DNA of 64,000 nucleotides from Hanleya hanleyi (GCA_036873755.1 JAVTVY010017489.1:1-64000); one strand, 5' to 3'. Counted from the stretch's first letter, positions 24,546 to 35,952 are shown. Numbers and translations: made by a program. Notes: generated by a model from the sequence alone, not told the origin.

Positions 24546-25154
24546 TTCAAGAAAAGAGGAGGGGGCGAAATTTGTCACCATTGCAGCAAGGCGGCCATCT
24601 TGCTTTTCATCATGATCGTCTTGAAGGAAGGAATAAGTCTGATAGGCGACCATGGACTCTCTAATCATCAATCTAAAATGTATGCCGCTTGAGAGTTTTA
24701 GCTTTTCCTTAAACTACGGTTTTACTTGTGTCTTTCAGTTTGAACTGACTACCTTCTGGATGATCTCAGCTGTGCTTCATACGCTCAACTCACAAGACAA
24801 GTTGGTCGTAAGTCGTTGGTGGACTGAGTATGACGTGGCTTGGCGCCCTCTAAGACCAAGAAGACCTAACAACCCGGGTGGGAGAGGATTCTGATTTCTT
24901 GGTAGAGTTTGACATATCGCACCACGAGCACAGCTACATGGATGGAGGCACTCGAGAATAAGTATATTTGTATCATATTCATGATTGGCCCTTTTCGATT
25001 CCTAACCGGGGTTTTTCTTGTTGCTTGTCTCAAGTTATTCCCTTATCTGTGTCATCCCAGCTACTTGGGTAGACACTCAGGAGATAGGTTAGATTAGTAT
25101 CTTCCATTACTACTCCATGGTTACCCTCTGCGTTACCGGCCAGGTTTCCTTTGT

Positions 25155-25315
25155 TGAGATTTATGGAAGAGCCTGCCCCTCCTTGACATTGTCCAGTCTT
25201 GGGTCTGGACGGCGAACTCCACGTTCTCCTTTTCTCTATCTGAGAGATGTCAGTCCAGTCAGATAGGATGACCACGCTTGGGCCGTTCATGGCTGCCCAG
25301 CACGTGGTCAACTAA
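25155..25315 (+). pseudogene. Duplicated 3' fragment of the recombinase gene (E2)
   Basis: A second copy of the last ~150 bp of the recombinase region (EMSVQSDRMTTLGP, AAQHVV), 0.75 kb after the first at 24390-24545. It is followed by a poly-G-rich spacer (25325-25342) as in the other copies. It reflects an internal duplication. Confidence 0.6.
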
Positions 25316-25599
25316 ATTCCAAAAAAGGGGGGGGGGGGCGGCAGTATGAATCATCACAGCAAATCTGCATTAATTGCTGTATCATCTCATCACATTCATA
25401 TTATTGGTCCACAATTGATTGATCTCATATTGAAGGTAGAAATAAGTCAGATGGACAACCTTGGATCCTCTAAAGAGATGTCAGACACTGTATCATCACC
25501 CTAAGATGTATGTATCCATGGTGAGTGTGATCTTTACCTTAACTGCGGTTTTTGATTGTGTCCTTCAGGTTGAATCTGACGTCCTTCTCAATGATCTCA

Positions 25600-26060
25600 G
25601 CGCCGTCTTTTGCACTCAACCCCCTAAAATGATGGTTGGATGGAAGACGATTGTGGACTGAGAGTGGTGTGACTTGGCGATCTCTAGGCCCGGAACAGAC
25701 CCTGCCTCGACCGGTCTTAGGAACAGCCAAGATAAAGAGTGGTGTGACTTGGCGATCACTAGGCCCGGAACAGAACCTGCCTCGACCGGTCTTAGGAACA
25801 GCCAAGATAAATAAGCCTTACCAAGTAGACTGTATATCCCTGTGGTTGAGGTTCTCTCTTGGTATAAGACGGCTTCCCGAGTAGTACCAATACACTTCGT
25901 TGCGGTAACTCTCTCGGGGGGAAACTAATAATTTCCACACCACAAACACAGCTACATGGCTGTGAACAATCAAAGATAAGTACACCAGTATCTTATTCAC
26001 ATGTTTAACCTTTTTTATGTTGATGACCAAGGTTGCATTTGTTGATTATGGATTGTTCAT
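25600..26060. repeat. E2 internal direct repeat, copy 2
   Basis: Repeats 22260-22700 with high identity. The 65-bp GAGTGGTGTGACTTGGCGAT block is doubled at 25666-25800. Confidence 0.65.
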
Positions 26061-26155
26061 ACTATGCCCATGTTTCTGTGTCATTCCAGCGGTCACTTAG
26101 CCTACTTTGATCTACCACAAGACCGAGGTTCCCACCTCCGTATGTTGGTACTAGG

Positions 26156-26260
26156 GCATTAATTAAGAGCAGGTTTAAGACTTAGGCAACAAACAACAAA
26201 CATTTATAGGTAATGTTTCTGTTTGTAACTAAGTCAAACCTGCTCTTAATTTAATGTGCC
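26156..26260. repeat. E2 internal complementary region
   Basis: Its reverse complement equals the E2 right end (GCATTAATTAAGAGCAGG... to AAATGTTTGTT) followed by the left end (GTTTGTTGCCTAAGTC...). In DIRS-1 models this region templates completion of the termini on a circular intermediate. Confidence 0.75.
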
Positions 26261-26312
26261 CACCCTTCCGTCCCCTCGTACCGCGGCCTTGTTTCATTAC
26301 TGGTCTCGGTTT

Positions 26313-26493
26313 GAGAAAGAGGATAGGAATCAGGCTGCAGTCGCCTATATGGTGGCCAGGCTGGAATTGAATGGAGAGCTCTCCTAGGGGCGGATAACTC
26401 TCTCCTAGGGGAGCTAACTTTTTCTTTTAAACTTCCGTTTTCTACGTTTGATTGTGCAATTATTAAGAGATAATGGCATTAATTAAGAGCAGG
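26313..26493. repeat. E2 right inverted terminal repeat
   Basis: Inverse of 20089-20269 over 181 bp with very few differences. Confidence 0.8.
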
Positions 26494-28249
26494 TTTGACT
26501 TAGTTACAAACAGAAACATTACCTATAAATGTTTGTTTTTTCGTTGTGTTGTTGTTGTTCTTGTGTTTCCGACTTTTTCCAGTTTTGGGAGTTTCTCTTC
26601 TATGCATGCAGTTCGTTGCTCCTACCAAAATTTAGTCTCTTGTTTTATCAAGTGTTATTCTGTTTATTTGATATCATGTGATCAAGAGAGAATTTGCAGA
26701 GTTTTTTCTCTGTCTTTGAGTTTACGTGTTGTTGTTGTTGCGTTTGTCTTCGTTTTTACAAGTCAAAGCCATACACTACGGCTCTTTGTTACATATTAAT
26801 GAGCTTTCTTATAACTCTTTTTGTGTGATCAAGGGTGTGTTGAACAACAAAAGAAATCACGAGATGGTTATTAAGAAATTGTGCTATTCTTTGGAACACA
26901 TTTTTTTCTATTAGTAAATATTGCATTGTGTTGTATTATTTTTCACAACCAAATTTTCCCATCGGTATATTGAATTAGACGTACAATTCAAATTGGGTTG
27001 AGCTGTAATTTTATTTTCTTCTGAGAAATTTTTATTATTAGCTTGAGTGAGTTTATTTCTCCGAGAAATCTTTAGAATTGCTCTCGGTCGACAGATCATC
27101 GGCCTGGGACAGCATAAGTCTGTTCCTTCGGGCGGTCTTCTTGTTCTTTGTAAGTTACTTGCGTCCGAGTATGTTTACCGGTTACAGCCTTGTAAGAAGA
27201 ACCACAGACTGCCTTGGCAATGTTTTTTCTCCTCGATAGCCTCGTCCAAACATCTTTTGGTCTACTGCATTTATTTCATCTTTATCTTTTTTAAGGTAAA
27301 GACAGCCGGGCGCGCTAACCGACTGCGCCACGGAGACTAAGCTGATTTGTTTTTAAAAACAAAAAAAACAACAAAAAAACGGATGATAATTTATTCTATT
27401 CCATTTGAGGTTTTATGTGCAGTTTGGACCTCTAATCAGGGGGCGAGTCTAGATTGAACATTGTTTTGGTTCAAGTCAATTTGTGAGATTTATGACCTTA
27501 TAGTTCATCTACCGGCGAGAAACATCAAAATGTATTGACTCCCTTCGGGGAATTTTAAATTTTATTGAAGATCCTCCTACTTTACGTGGAAGTTTCTTTG
27601 TGTTGATTGTCGGGGATGTTACTACCACGGAGTAACGCTCTCGATTAACGCTGGGAACAATGAATGTGTTCATCTCCTAGATGCGTTTCAAATCTCATTA
27701 CAAGTCTCGCATACTACGGCTGTTTTGTTTCGGACTCCACTGTGATTTTTCCAGTTTCGGCTTTAAAGTTTTTCAGATTCATCTTCAGTTGTTTTTCCAT
27801 AACGCCGTTCTTGTTCTCTTCAACGTCGTTTCTCGTACATTTTTAAGGTTTTACCCTGCTCCTTTGTGAGCGTATATGTACAATAAATTGAACTGATTTG
27901 TTACAATTTGGGAAAATCACTTCGCAGAAGCAACGCCTTTCGCGTTTCGCATTACGTCGCGACTTTCCATTACGCCGCCACGTGGTCCTCTTACTCCTGT
28001 ACGTCTTTCTCATACATCTGTTAGACGTTCCCGTACGCCATAACGTCGTTCACCACGTCGTTCTTTTATACCCCCTTATCAGGGTCGTCAAGTTCGACAG
28101 TTCCGGTCTCCATTTCTAGATCTTTTTCTTGATTGTCATAGACACTTCGACGTTTGTTCGCCTGCACGTCTCTCGATTTCGGTGTTTTTCTAATAAGACG
28201 TTTCGGTTGATGCGTTTTTCTTTATCGCTGGGCTGACCCCCATCGCTTT

Positions 28250-28420
28250 AAAGGCGAGATGCATATCTTCTTTTACCCATTCATCCTCGTTTTTCGGCGT
28301 TTTTCCTACGATTCACCATCGTCGGTCGTCGGTTTGTGTGGCAAGTCCTTCCGTTCGGAGTCAGCATCGCCCTTGTATCACTTTTATAGTCTGGGCGTTT
28401 TTCTCCATCTTGGGGCTTTC
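28250..28420 (+). pseudogene. Reverse transcriptase relic (E1)
   Basis: Frame-shifted homologue of the E3 RT fragment (CCATTCATCCTCGTTTTTCG and TACGATTCACCATCGTCGG are shared). It would place the conserved AYL-PIHP and LPFG RT blocks here, but the frame is broken. Confidence 0.5.
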
Positions 28421-29039
28421 ACATCGAGGTTTACTTGCGGTGGTGCCCCTAGTGGTTCGATCACAGGGAGTTCACTTTTCAACTCTGTTATTCAGATGCG
28501 AGAAAAAGTAACAGTCCCATTCTTCATTCTAATTGAAGTAAGCCATATGGTGACGGAGTGTGACACCTTGTAGCTGGTGCCGTCAAGATTTTTGGTCACA
28601 TATAGACCAATTTTTGTTGCACTTCCGGTGGTCGAATTATGGGGGGGATTACCGTGGGTTCGTCGTTACTTTGGGGACAGTTTTTCGACTCTCTCCATCA
28701 AGTGCTTCGTCCCGTATAGACCGTTGGACCAGTTTTAGACGTGGGCATTATAGTTGTTTTGTCGTCAACTGGTAGATCTTGTCATTTCTACGCAGGACCT
28801 TAATCATTACGGTCGTATCCTAGTTCGGTCACTGCAGTTCCTTCTGTCTTATTACAGACGTCATCCCTCAATCCATTAGTGCTGGTATTGACCTCTCTAT
28901 TTCCACCTCTGTTTTTGGTGGCAGTCCCGCCACATCGTGTTCATTTCCGGCTAATAGTCTAGGTTGGTTGCCAGACTTCACATCAACTTAAAAAAAAAAA
29001 AAAAGACGATGGTTTCAACCAATCGGTCTTCCACATCGC

Positions 29040-29664
29040 AGCTCTGCTCTTGAGAGATCATCTATGACCTGGACGGCGGATTGGTCTCGCATCCCCTTTC
29101 GACCCATTCCTGTGTTCATTGCCAAAAATGAGTCTGTTCGCCTAGGTCCGTGTGCTCAACGCTTGTACTCCATCCCTGCGTTATCAGACTTCGTGCATGA
29201 CTTTGAAGACGACCTTTCTGTTTTACCCTGTTCGAGTCATACGCCAGTATGAGTATGGGCTGGCCGAATGGGTAGAGTCGCGAGTAGAGTTATCGTTTCT
29301 ATCTCACTCATACCGATCCCGGTCGGGGCTCTCGTCGTCTATTATTCTTATCCCTTCGGCCGTATGCAGTGCGTGACATTACTAAGAATACCATTGCTTC
29401 GTGGTTGAAGAAGACCATAAAGTGGTCATATCTATTGGCCATTGACGCTCCCCCACTACTATCTACTGCTTCTTCTCAGAAATTCGTGCCATCGCTACGT
29501 CATGGCCTTTATGGAAGAACTTGTCCCTCCATGACATTGTCTAGTCCCGTGCTTGGACGACAAACTCCACGTTCACCAATTTCTATCTGAGAGATATGTC
29601 AGTGCAATCAGATAGAGTGACCACGCTTGGGCCGCTGGTGGCTGCCCAGCACGTGGTCAAGTAA
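29040..29664 (+). pseudogene. Tyrosine recombinase relic (E1)
   Basis: Blocks LERSSMTWTADWSRIPFRPI, AKNESVRLGPCAQRLYSIPA, then after frame changes FTNFYLRDMSVQSD and AAQHVVK match the E3 recombinase. A 29-bp-type insertion near 29250 and other shifts destroy the frame. The catalytic Tyr block is retained. Confidence 0.65.
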
Positions 29665-31200
29665 CTTTTCAAAAAGAGGGGGGGGGCGGCATTTTGTATC
29701 ATCGCAGCAAGTCAGCCAGCTTGCTGTATCATCTCATCTCATCTCTCAGTCATATCATATGTCCACATACTACATGATCACCAGAGAAGAAGTAATAGCT
29801 CAGATTGCCAGTCACCGACTCTCAAGTCATCAATCTAGGCCTGACACAATGGTGAGTTTTAATCTTTGCCCTTACTGCAGATTTGCTTGTGTCATTTCAG
29901 GTTAAAGCTATGACCTTCTAGATCATATCAACTGAGTCTCCTGACGGTCAACTCACAGTTCAACGTACAAGAACTGACACTTTTGTGAGTATTAATAATG
30001 ATTTTCAGGTCACCAGTGTCAGCAACAGTAAAGTACAGACAGTTGACAAAGACACAGAGTAGACTCGGAGATTCCGCTGTCAACTCTCAACAGTCCAGTC
30101 TGCATCAGAGATTAAAGTACACAGAGTTGGACATAAGGCGGAATGTGGACTGACGATGGTGTCAGTTGGGCGACTTGTATGGTACGATGGCGTTTTCTCC
30201 CAACTCATACTTGCTCACTTCCGAACTCAGGCGCTTAGGTACCTGAGTTACGATGGCGGTAATACTGCGCACCACAACCACGATCACAGCTACTGGATGA
30301 AGTCATTCAAAAGATAAGTAACTTCTATTACTACTCCATAATTAACCACTGCGTCACCAACCAGGATTCTTTTTGTTGAGAATTATTGTCATATCTGTGC
30401 TCTTTTTAGGGCACCTAAGAGAAGTAATAGGTCAGTTGGCCAGCCGCCATCTCTCAAGTTATCTTTTAAGGCTTGACACAATTATGATTTTAATCTTTGC
30501 TTTACTGCAGATTTGTTTGTGTCATTTTAGGTTAAAGCTTTGATTTCTTCTTCCAGATCATCTCAGCTGAGTCATCTGCGTCCATCCTAGGGGGTCCAGT
30601 GTCAGCAACATGGACTAAACTACAGAGGATTGATGAAGACGTAGACTCAGAGATTCCGCTGTCAACTTTCAACAGTCCAATCTGCATCAAGGAAAGTACA
30701 CAGAGTTGGATATAAAGCGAAATGTGGACTGACGATGGCGTCAATTGGTCGAAAGTCGGCTGGTATGGTACGATGGCGTTTTCTCCCAACTCCTACCTGA
30801 TTACTTCCGGATTCAGGCGCTCAGGTTCCTGAGTCATTATGGCAGTAGTACTCCGCACCACTACCACAATCACAGAACCGGACACCTTGTATGCTACATT
30901 GGCGACCAAAGATCCCAACTCATACATGCTGCCTTTCAAGTACTCATTCCGGCAAAAGTGCCTGAGTCCTGCACGGGAGGTAACATTGTGCTCCACATCC
31001 AAGACCACAGCTACTTGTATGAAGACATGCAACAAGATAAGTAGCCACTTCTTATATCCATGACTACCTTCTGCGTTCTGACCAGGGTTTTCTTGTTGAA
31101 TATTATTGTGTCTTGTTTGTGATTATCTCAGCGGATATTTCAGCGTGCCATTGCAATTACATCAAGGCCGAGGTTCCCACCTCCATATGTTGGTAGTGAG

Positions 31201-31302
31201 GCATAAATCAAAGCAGGTGTAGGTTTGGGCAATAAATATTAAACATTTATAAACAATGTTACTATTTATAACCAAACCAAACCTGCTTTGATGTAATGGC
31301 CC
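31201..31302. repeat. E1 internal complementary region
   Basis: Reverse complement of the E1 right end joined to the E1 left end. It carries the E1-specific bases (GGGCAATAAAT, GCATAAATC) that distinguish E1's left end from E3's. Confidence 0.75.
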
Positions 31303-31359
31303 TCCCATCCTTCCCCTCACTCCGCGGCCTTGTACACTACAGGTCTCGGTTTATAACAA

Positions 31360-31545
31360 GAGAAAAGAGGAAGTGGATGCTGTGGGCAGACTATATATAT
31401 CCTGTCTGAGCTGAGAGAGCTCCCCTAAAGGGAGACAACTCCCCAGGGGGATAACTCCCCAGGGGAGATAACTTTTGTTTTAAAACTTCCGTTTTATCGT
31501 TTGTATTGTATTCCTGGCGGAGATTAAGGCATAAATCAAAGCAGG
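31360..31545. repeat. E1 right inverted terminal repeat
   Basis: Inverse of 18817-19002, near-identical over 186 bp, including E1-specific AAGTGGATGCTGTGGGCAG. Confidence 0.8.
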
Positions 31546-31609
31546 TTTGGTTTGGTTATAAATAGTAACATTGTTTATAAATGTTTAATATTTATGGCCC
31601 AAACCTACA

Positions 31610-31795
31610 CCTGCTTTGATCTATGCCATAATCTCCGCCAGGAGAATACAATACAAACGTTAAAACGGAAGTTTAAAACAAAAGTTATCTCCCCTGGGGA
31701 ATTATCCCCCAGAGGAGTAGTCTCCCCTTAGGGGAGCTCTCTCAGCCCAGCCAGGATATATAAGCCAGCTCCCAGTATACTCTTCCTCTTTTCTC
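31610..31795. repeat. E3 left inverted terminal repeat
   Basis: Pairs with 35723-35908. It is about as similar to the E1 repeat as expected for one subfamily, but carries its own CAGTATACTC segment. Confidence 0.8.
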
Positions 31796-31934
31796 GTTTG
31801 TACCTCCAGTGGTGCACGTCAGGGAGTTTGCAATACAGTCCTAGTTGTTGTTGTTACAAAGACTAGTTGTTGTTGTTCAAAGTGTTGTTTATAGAAACAT
31901 TTTCTTTCTTGAATAATGTCTTCTGAGTATTCTG

Positions 31935-32180
31935 TTCCAATTCCCCCAAATTCCTCCCGTGCGTGTGGGCGATTTCCGACACGCTTTGACGCCCACACAC
32001 GCTGTTTCGCTTGTAAGGAAATTTTACTATCGAAATAACACGGGTGCTGAATGTGTGTCTTGGGATAAAGTTACTTGGAAAAATTATGCGGGCCTGTAGG
32101 TTCTATTTACTACAGGCTTCAGAGAACCCGATCTATCGGAAGTCGATAGACGTATTTTGGAAATTGTCATTAGTTGGGGA
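31935..32180 (+). pseudogene. DIRS Gag-like relic (E3)
   Basis: RACGRFPTRFDAHTRCFACK in one frame, then TGAECVSWDKVTWKNYAGL and EPDLSEVDRRILEI in others. Same order and spacing as the intact E2 ORF. At least one frameshift and a stop are present. Confidence 0.5.
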
Positions 32181-32499
32181 CATCAAAATTTATCAAGATC
32201 TGAGTGGTCCCGTTTTAGGTTTGTTCGATAAATCAAAACCAACTCCTTCTTCTGGGGGAGATTTACCACCTAGCGGTACGGTTGTACGACATGATAACCA
32301 GGTGTACTGGATAGCTTAGCTTCCACGGTATTGCTTTGTCGAGAGGCCTTGGGAAACCGGTTCCTTTGTTCAAGCAAACAAAGGCCAGGTCACAGCTGCC
32401 GCGACGTTCTATTGTCTCCGACGGACAAGAGATTTCGACCTCACCGCATGTTAGCTTTCCGACTCCTTTGTCTATTGGCTTTCGCCGGCGGATTCTCAC

Positions 32500-32647
32500 A
32501 ATAGGAATTTACATAGATGCGTATCTTTTTATACCAATTCATCCTCGTTTTTCGGCGTTTCTCCTACGATTCACCATCGTCGGTCGTCGATTTCGTGTGA
32601 CAAGTCTTCCGTTCGGAGTCCACAACGCCCTTGTATTACTTGTATAG
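32500..32647 (+). pseudogene. Truncated reverse transcriptase (E3)
   Basis: Contains IDAYLFIPIHPRF, then FTIVGRRFRVTSLPFGVHNA. These fit the AYL-hPIHP and h-LPFGh blocks of DIRS/Ngaro-type reverse transcriptases. The upstream RT region is replaced by unrelated sequence and the catalytic YxDD block is not seen, so the gene is a fragment. Confidence 0.6.
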
Positions 32648-33019
32648 CTTGGCTTTGTGTTCTCCGTCTTGGAGCGTTCACATCGAGGTTTACTTGCGGT
32701 GGTGCCCCTAGTGGTTTGGTCACGGGAGGTTCATTTTTCGTCTCGGTTGTTCAAGCAGAGAAAAAGTGACAGTCTCATTCTTCTTTCAAATTGAAGTAAG
32801 CCATATGGTTACAGAGGGTGACACTTTGTAGCTGATACCGTCAAGATTATGGTCAGATATAGGCCAGTTTTTGTTGCACTTCCCGTGGTCGTATTATGGG
32901 GGTATTACTGTGGGTTCGTCGTTACTTTGGGGACAGTTTTTCGTCTCTCTCCTTCAAGTGCTTCGTCCCGTATAGACCGTTGGACCAGTTTTAGACGTGG
33001 GCATTTTGGTTGTTTGGTC

Positions 33020-33235
33020 ATCAACTTGTCATTCCTACGCAGGACCTTCATCATTATGGTCGCATTCTACTTCGGTCACTGCAGTGCCTTCGGTCTTATT
33101 ACAGATGTTTTCCCTTAATCCATTAGTGCTGGTATTGACGTCTCTACTTTCACTTCTGTTTGGTGGCAGTCCCACCACATCGTCATGTGGGGTGTTCATT
33201 TTCCGGCTGATAGTCTAGGTTCGATGCCAGACTTC
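33020..33235 (+). pseudogene. RNase H-like relic (E3)
   Basis: In shifting frames the region ends with HHIVMWGVHFPADSLG. This fits the terminal H...G...ADSLS block of DIRS/Ngaro RNase H, just before the recombinase. No intact catalytic frame remains. Confidence 0.45.
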
Positions 33236-34045
33236 ACATCAAAAAAAACAAAAAAAAACATTAGTCTAAATGACAATATCTCTGCGCTCATTCGGGCTTT
33301 CGCGCTACAGTCTCGTCGTACTCGCCAGCTGTTACCGAAATGGGATATTGGTGTGGTTCTGTGTGCTCTGATTCATCCGCCATTTGAACCCTTACAGTCC
33401 GCGTCTCTTAAAGCTGTGGCCTACAAGTCAGTTTTTCTCGCGGCTTTTGCTTTGGCGTCTAGAGTGTCTGAACTTCATGCTCTTGAAAGATCTTCTATGA
33501 CCTGGTCGGCGGATTGGTCGCGCGTATCGTTACGACCTATTCCGGAGTTCATCGCCAAAAATGAGTCTGTTCGCTTAGGTCCGTGTGCGCAACGTCTGTA
33601 CTCCATCCCTGCGTTATCAGACTTCGTTCATGGCCTCGAAGACGACCTTCTGTTATGCCCTGTTCGAGCCATACGTCACTATCTTTCTCGTACCGATCCC
33701 GGTCGGGGCTCGCGTCGTCTGTTATTCTTGTCCCTTCGTCCTTCGGCGGTACGTGACATTACTAAGAATACCATCGCTTCGTGGTTAAAGAAAACCATTA
33801 AGTGGTCTTATCAATTGGCCATTGACGCTCCCCCGATTCTATCGACTGCTTCTTCTCATGAAATCCGCGCCATCGCTTCGTCATGGCCCTTATGGAAGAA
33901 CTTGTCCCTCCATGATATTGTCCAGTCTTGTGCCTGGACAGCAAATTCCACGTTTACCAATTTCTATCTGAGAGATATGTCAGTCCAATCAGATAGTGTG
34001 ACCATGCTTGGGCCACTAGTGGCTGCCCAGCACGTGGTCAGGTAA
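33185..34045 (+). CDS. DIRS-type tyrosine recombinase (E3), nearly intact
   Basis: 286 codons. The recombinase part begins about residue 28 and carries the family residues: Arg93 in ASRVSELHAL, H225-x2-R228 in HEIRAI, Trp251 in the CAWTANSTF block and the candidate nucleophile Tyr261 in NFYLRDM. These enzymes cut and rejoin circular DIRS intermediates at the element ends through a 3'-phosphotyrosine link. The first ~15 residues (to PADSLG) come from the upstream RNase H frame, so the true start is uncertain. A poly-Lys-encoding A-rich run lies at 33241-33260. The catalytic set looks complete, so activity is conceivable but not shown. Confidence 0.8.
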   Translation: MWGVHFPADSLGSMPDFTSKKTKKNISLNDNISALIRAFALQSRRTRQLLPKWDIGVVLCALIHPPFEPLQSASLKAVAYKSVFLAAFALASRVSELHALERSSMTWSADWSRVSLRPIPEFIAKNESVRLGPCAQRLYSIPALSDFVHGLEDDLLLCPVRAIRHYLSRTDPGRGSRRLLFLSLRPSAVRDITKNTIASWLKKTIKWSYQLAIDAPPILSTASSHEIRAIASSWPLWKNLSLHDIVQSCAWTANSTFTNFYLRDMSVQSDSVTMLGPLVAAQHVVR

Positions 34046-34049
34046 CTGT

Positions 34050-35410
34050 CAAAAAAAGGGGGGGGGCAAAATTGTCATCATCGCAGCAAGTCTCCGGCTT
34101 GCTGTATCATCTCATCTCATCTCTCAGTCATATCGTTAGTCCACACACTACATGATCACCAGAAAGAAGTAATAGCTCAACTTGCCAGTCAGCGACTCTC
34201 AAGTCATCAATCAAGAAACCTGACACAATGGTGAGTTTAATCTTTGACCTTACTGCAGATTTGCTTGTGTCATTTCAGGTTAAGCTATGTTCTTCTAGAT
34301 AATCTCAGCTGAGTCTCCTGGCGGTCAACTCACCGTTTCAACGTACAAGAACTGACACTTTTGTGAGTATTAATAATGTTTATTTTCAGGTCACCAGTGT
34401 CAGCAACAGTAAAGTACAGACAGTTGACAAAGACACAGAGTAGACTCAGAGATTCCGCTGTCAACTCTCAACAGTCCAATCTGCATCAAGGATTAAAGTA
34501 CACAGAGTTGGATATAAGGCGGAATGTGGACTGACAGGGGTATCAGTTAGTCGCCTTGATTGACGATGTAGGTTTCTTCCCATCTCATTCTTGCTTAACC
34601 TCCGAACTCTGACACTCAGGTTCCTTGGTTACTATGGTGGTAAGTCTGCGCACCCCTACCACAATCACAGATACATGGATGAAGTCATTTAAAATGATAA
34701 GTAACTTCTATTCTCCATAAGTAACCACTGCTTCACCATCCAGGGTTCTTTTTGGTTTAGAATTTTTGTCATATCTGTGCTCCTTTTAGGTCACCTAAGA
34801 GAAGAAATAGGTCAGTTGGGCCATCTCTCAAGTTATATTTTAAGTTTTGACACAATTATGATTTTAATCTTTGTCTTTATTGCAGATCTGTTTGTGTCAT
34901 TTCAGGTTATAGCTATGGCCTTCTATATCATCTCAGCTGAGTCCCCTTGCAGTCAACTCACAAGTTCAACGCACAAAGATCTGAATGAAAGTTGACAAAG
35001 ACAAAGAGGAGACTCAAAGATTCCGCTGTCAACTCTCAACAGTCCAGCATCAGGGATTAAAGTACACAGAGTTGGACCTAAAGCGGAATGTGGACTAGCG
35101 CTGCGAATAGTAAAAGTGGACGACTTGTATGGCATGATGGCTAACACTATACCATCTCATACTTGCCTTACCTCCGAACTCTGGTGTCCTGATGCCTCAG
35201 TTCCGTTGGCGGTAATACTGCGTACCACTCCACATCACAGATAATGACACCTTGTATGCTACATTGGCGACCAAAGATCCCAACTCATACATGCTGCCTT
35301 CCAAGTGCTCATCCCGGCCGTACTGCCTGAGTTCCTATACGGAGGGTAACACTGTGCTCCACATCGAAGACCACAGCTGCATGCATGGAGACATGCATCA
35401 AGCTAAGTAA
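34050..35410. repeat. E3 3' region with tandem modules
   Basis: Two diverged copies of a module (TTTGTGTCATTTCAGGTTA ... TCAACTCACAAGTTC ... AGAGATTCCGCTGTCAACTC ... GGAATGTGGACTGAC) at about 34230-34690 and 34880-35410. E1 has the same tandem arrangement at 29850-30330 and 30480-31050. No coding function seen. Confidence 0.55.
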
Positions 35411-35563
35411 CCACTTCTTATATCCTTGACTACCTTCTGAGTTCTGACCAGGGTTTTCTTGTTGATTGTGATTGTCTTGTTTGTGATTATTTCAGCGGAT
35501 ATTCAGCCTGCCATTGCAAATACAACAAGGCCGAGATTCCCTCCTCCATATGTTGGTAGTGAG

Positions 35564-35664
35564 GCATAGATCAAAGCAGGTGTAGGTTTGGGCCATAAAT
35601 ATTAAACATTTATAAACAATGTTACTATTTATAACCAAATCAAACCTGCTTTGATGTTATGGCC
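35564..35664. repeat. E3 internal complementary region
   Basis: Reverse complement of the E3 right end joined to the E3 left end, with E3-specific GGGCCATAAAT and GCATAGATC. Confidence 0.75.
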
Positions 35665-35722
35665 CTCCCATCCTTCCCCTCACTCCGCGGCCTTGCACAC
35701 CACAGGTCTCGGTTTATAACAA

Positions 35723-35908
35723 GAGAAAAGAGGAAGAGTATACTGGGAGCTGGCTTATATATCCTGGCTGGGCTGAGAGAGCTCCCCTAAGGGGAGACTA
35801 CTCCTCTGGGGGATAACTCCCCAGGGGATATAACTTTTGTTTTAAACTTCCGTGTTAACGTTTGTATTGTATTCTCCTGGCGGAGATTATGGCATAGATC
35901 AAAGCAGG
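35723..35908. repeat. E3 right inverted terminal repeat
   Basis: Inverse of 31610-31795 over 186 bp. Confidence 0.8.
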
Positions 35909-35952
35909 TTTGGTTTGGTTATAAATAGTAACATTGTTTATAAATGTTTAAT

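Larger units (their letters stand above)
20068..26537 (+). mobile_element. DIRS-like element E2, nested in E1
   Basis: The 181-bp inverted terminal repeats lie at 20089-20269 and 26313-26493. The internal complementary region at 26156-26260 is the reverse complement of the right end (to 26537) joined to the left end (from 20068). E1 homology stops at 20067 and E1-type sequence resumes after 26537. It is a different subfamily from E1/E3 (repeat sequence CCTGCTCTTAATTAATGCC). It contains one intact short Gag-like ORF, degenerate RT/recombinase fragments and internal direct duplications. Confidence 0.8.
18797..31589 (+). mobile_element. DIRS-like element E1 (interrupted by E2)
   Basis: A tyrosine-recombinase retrotransposon. 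Its 186-bp inverted terminal repeats lie at 18817-19002 and 31360-31545. An internal complementary region at 31201-31302 is the reverse complement of the right outer end joined to the left outer end, the hallmark of DIRS-1-type elements that replicate through a circle. Gag-like, RT-like and recombinase relics lie in + order. The 6.5-kb E2 insertion splits it. All reading frames are broken, so it is inactive. Confidence 0.8.
31590..35952 (+). mobile_element. DIRS-like element E3, 4.4 kb, internally deleted
   Basis: Inverted terminal repeats of 186 bp at 31610-31795 and 35723-35908, and an internal complementary region at 35564-35664. Order inside: Gag-like relic, truncated RT, RNase H-like relic, tyrosine recombinase. 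The left border abuts the right end of E1 at 31589/31590. It is short for a full DIRS element because much of the RT is missing. The recombinase is the best-preserved DIRS gene in the window. Confidence 0.85.
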
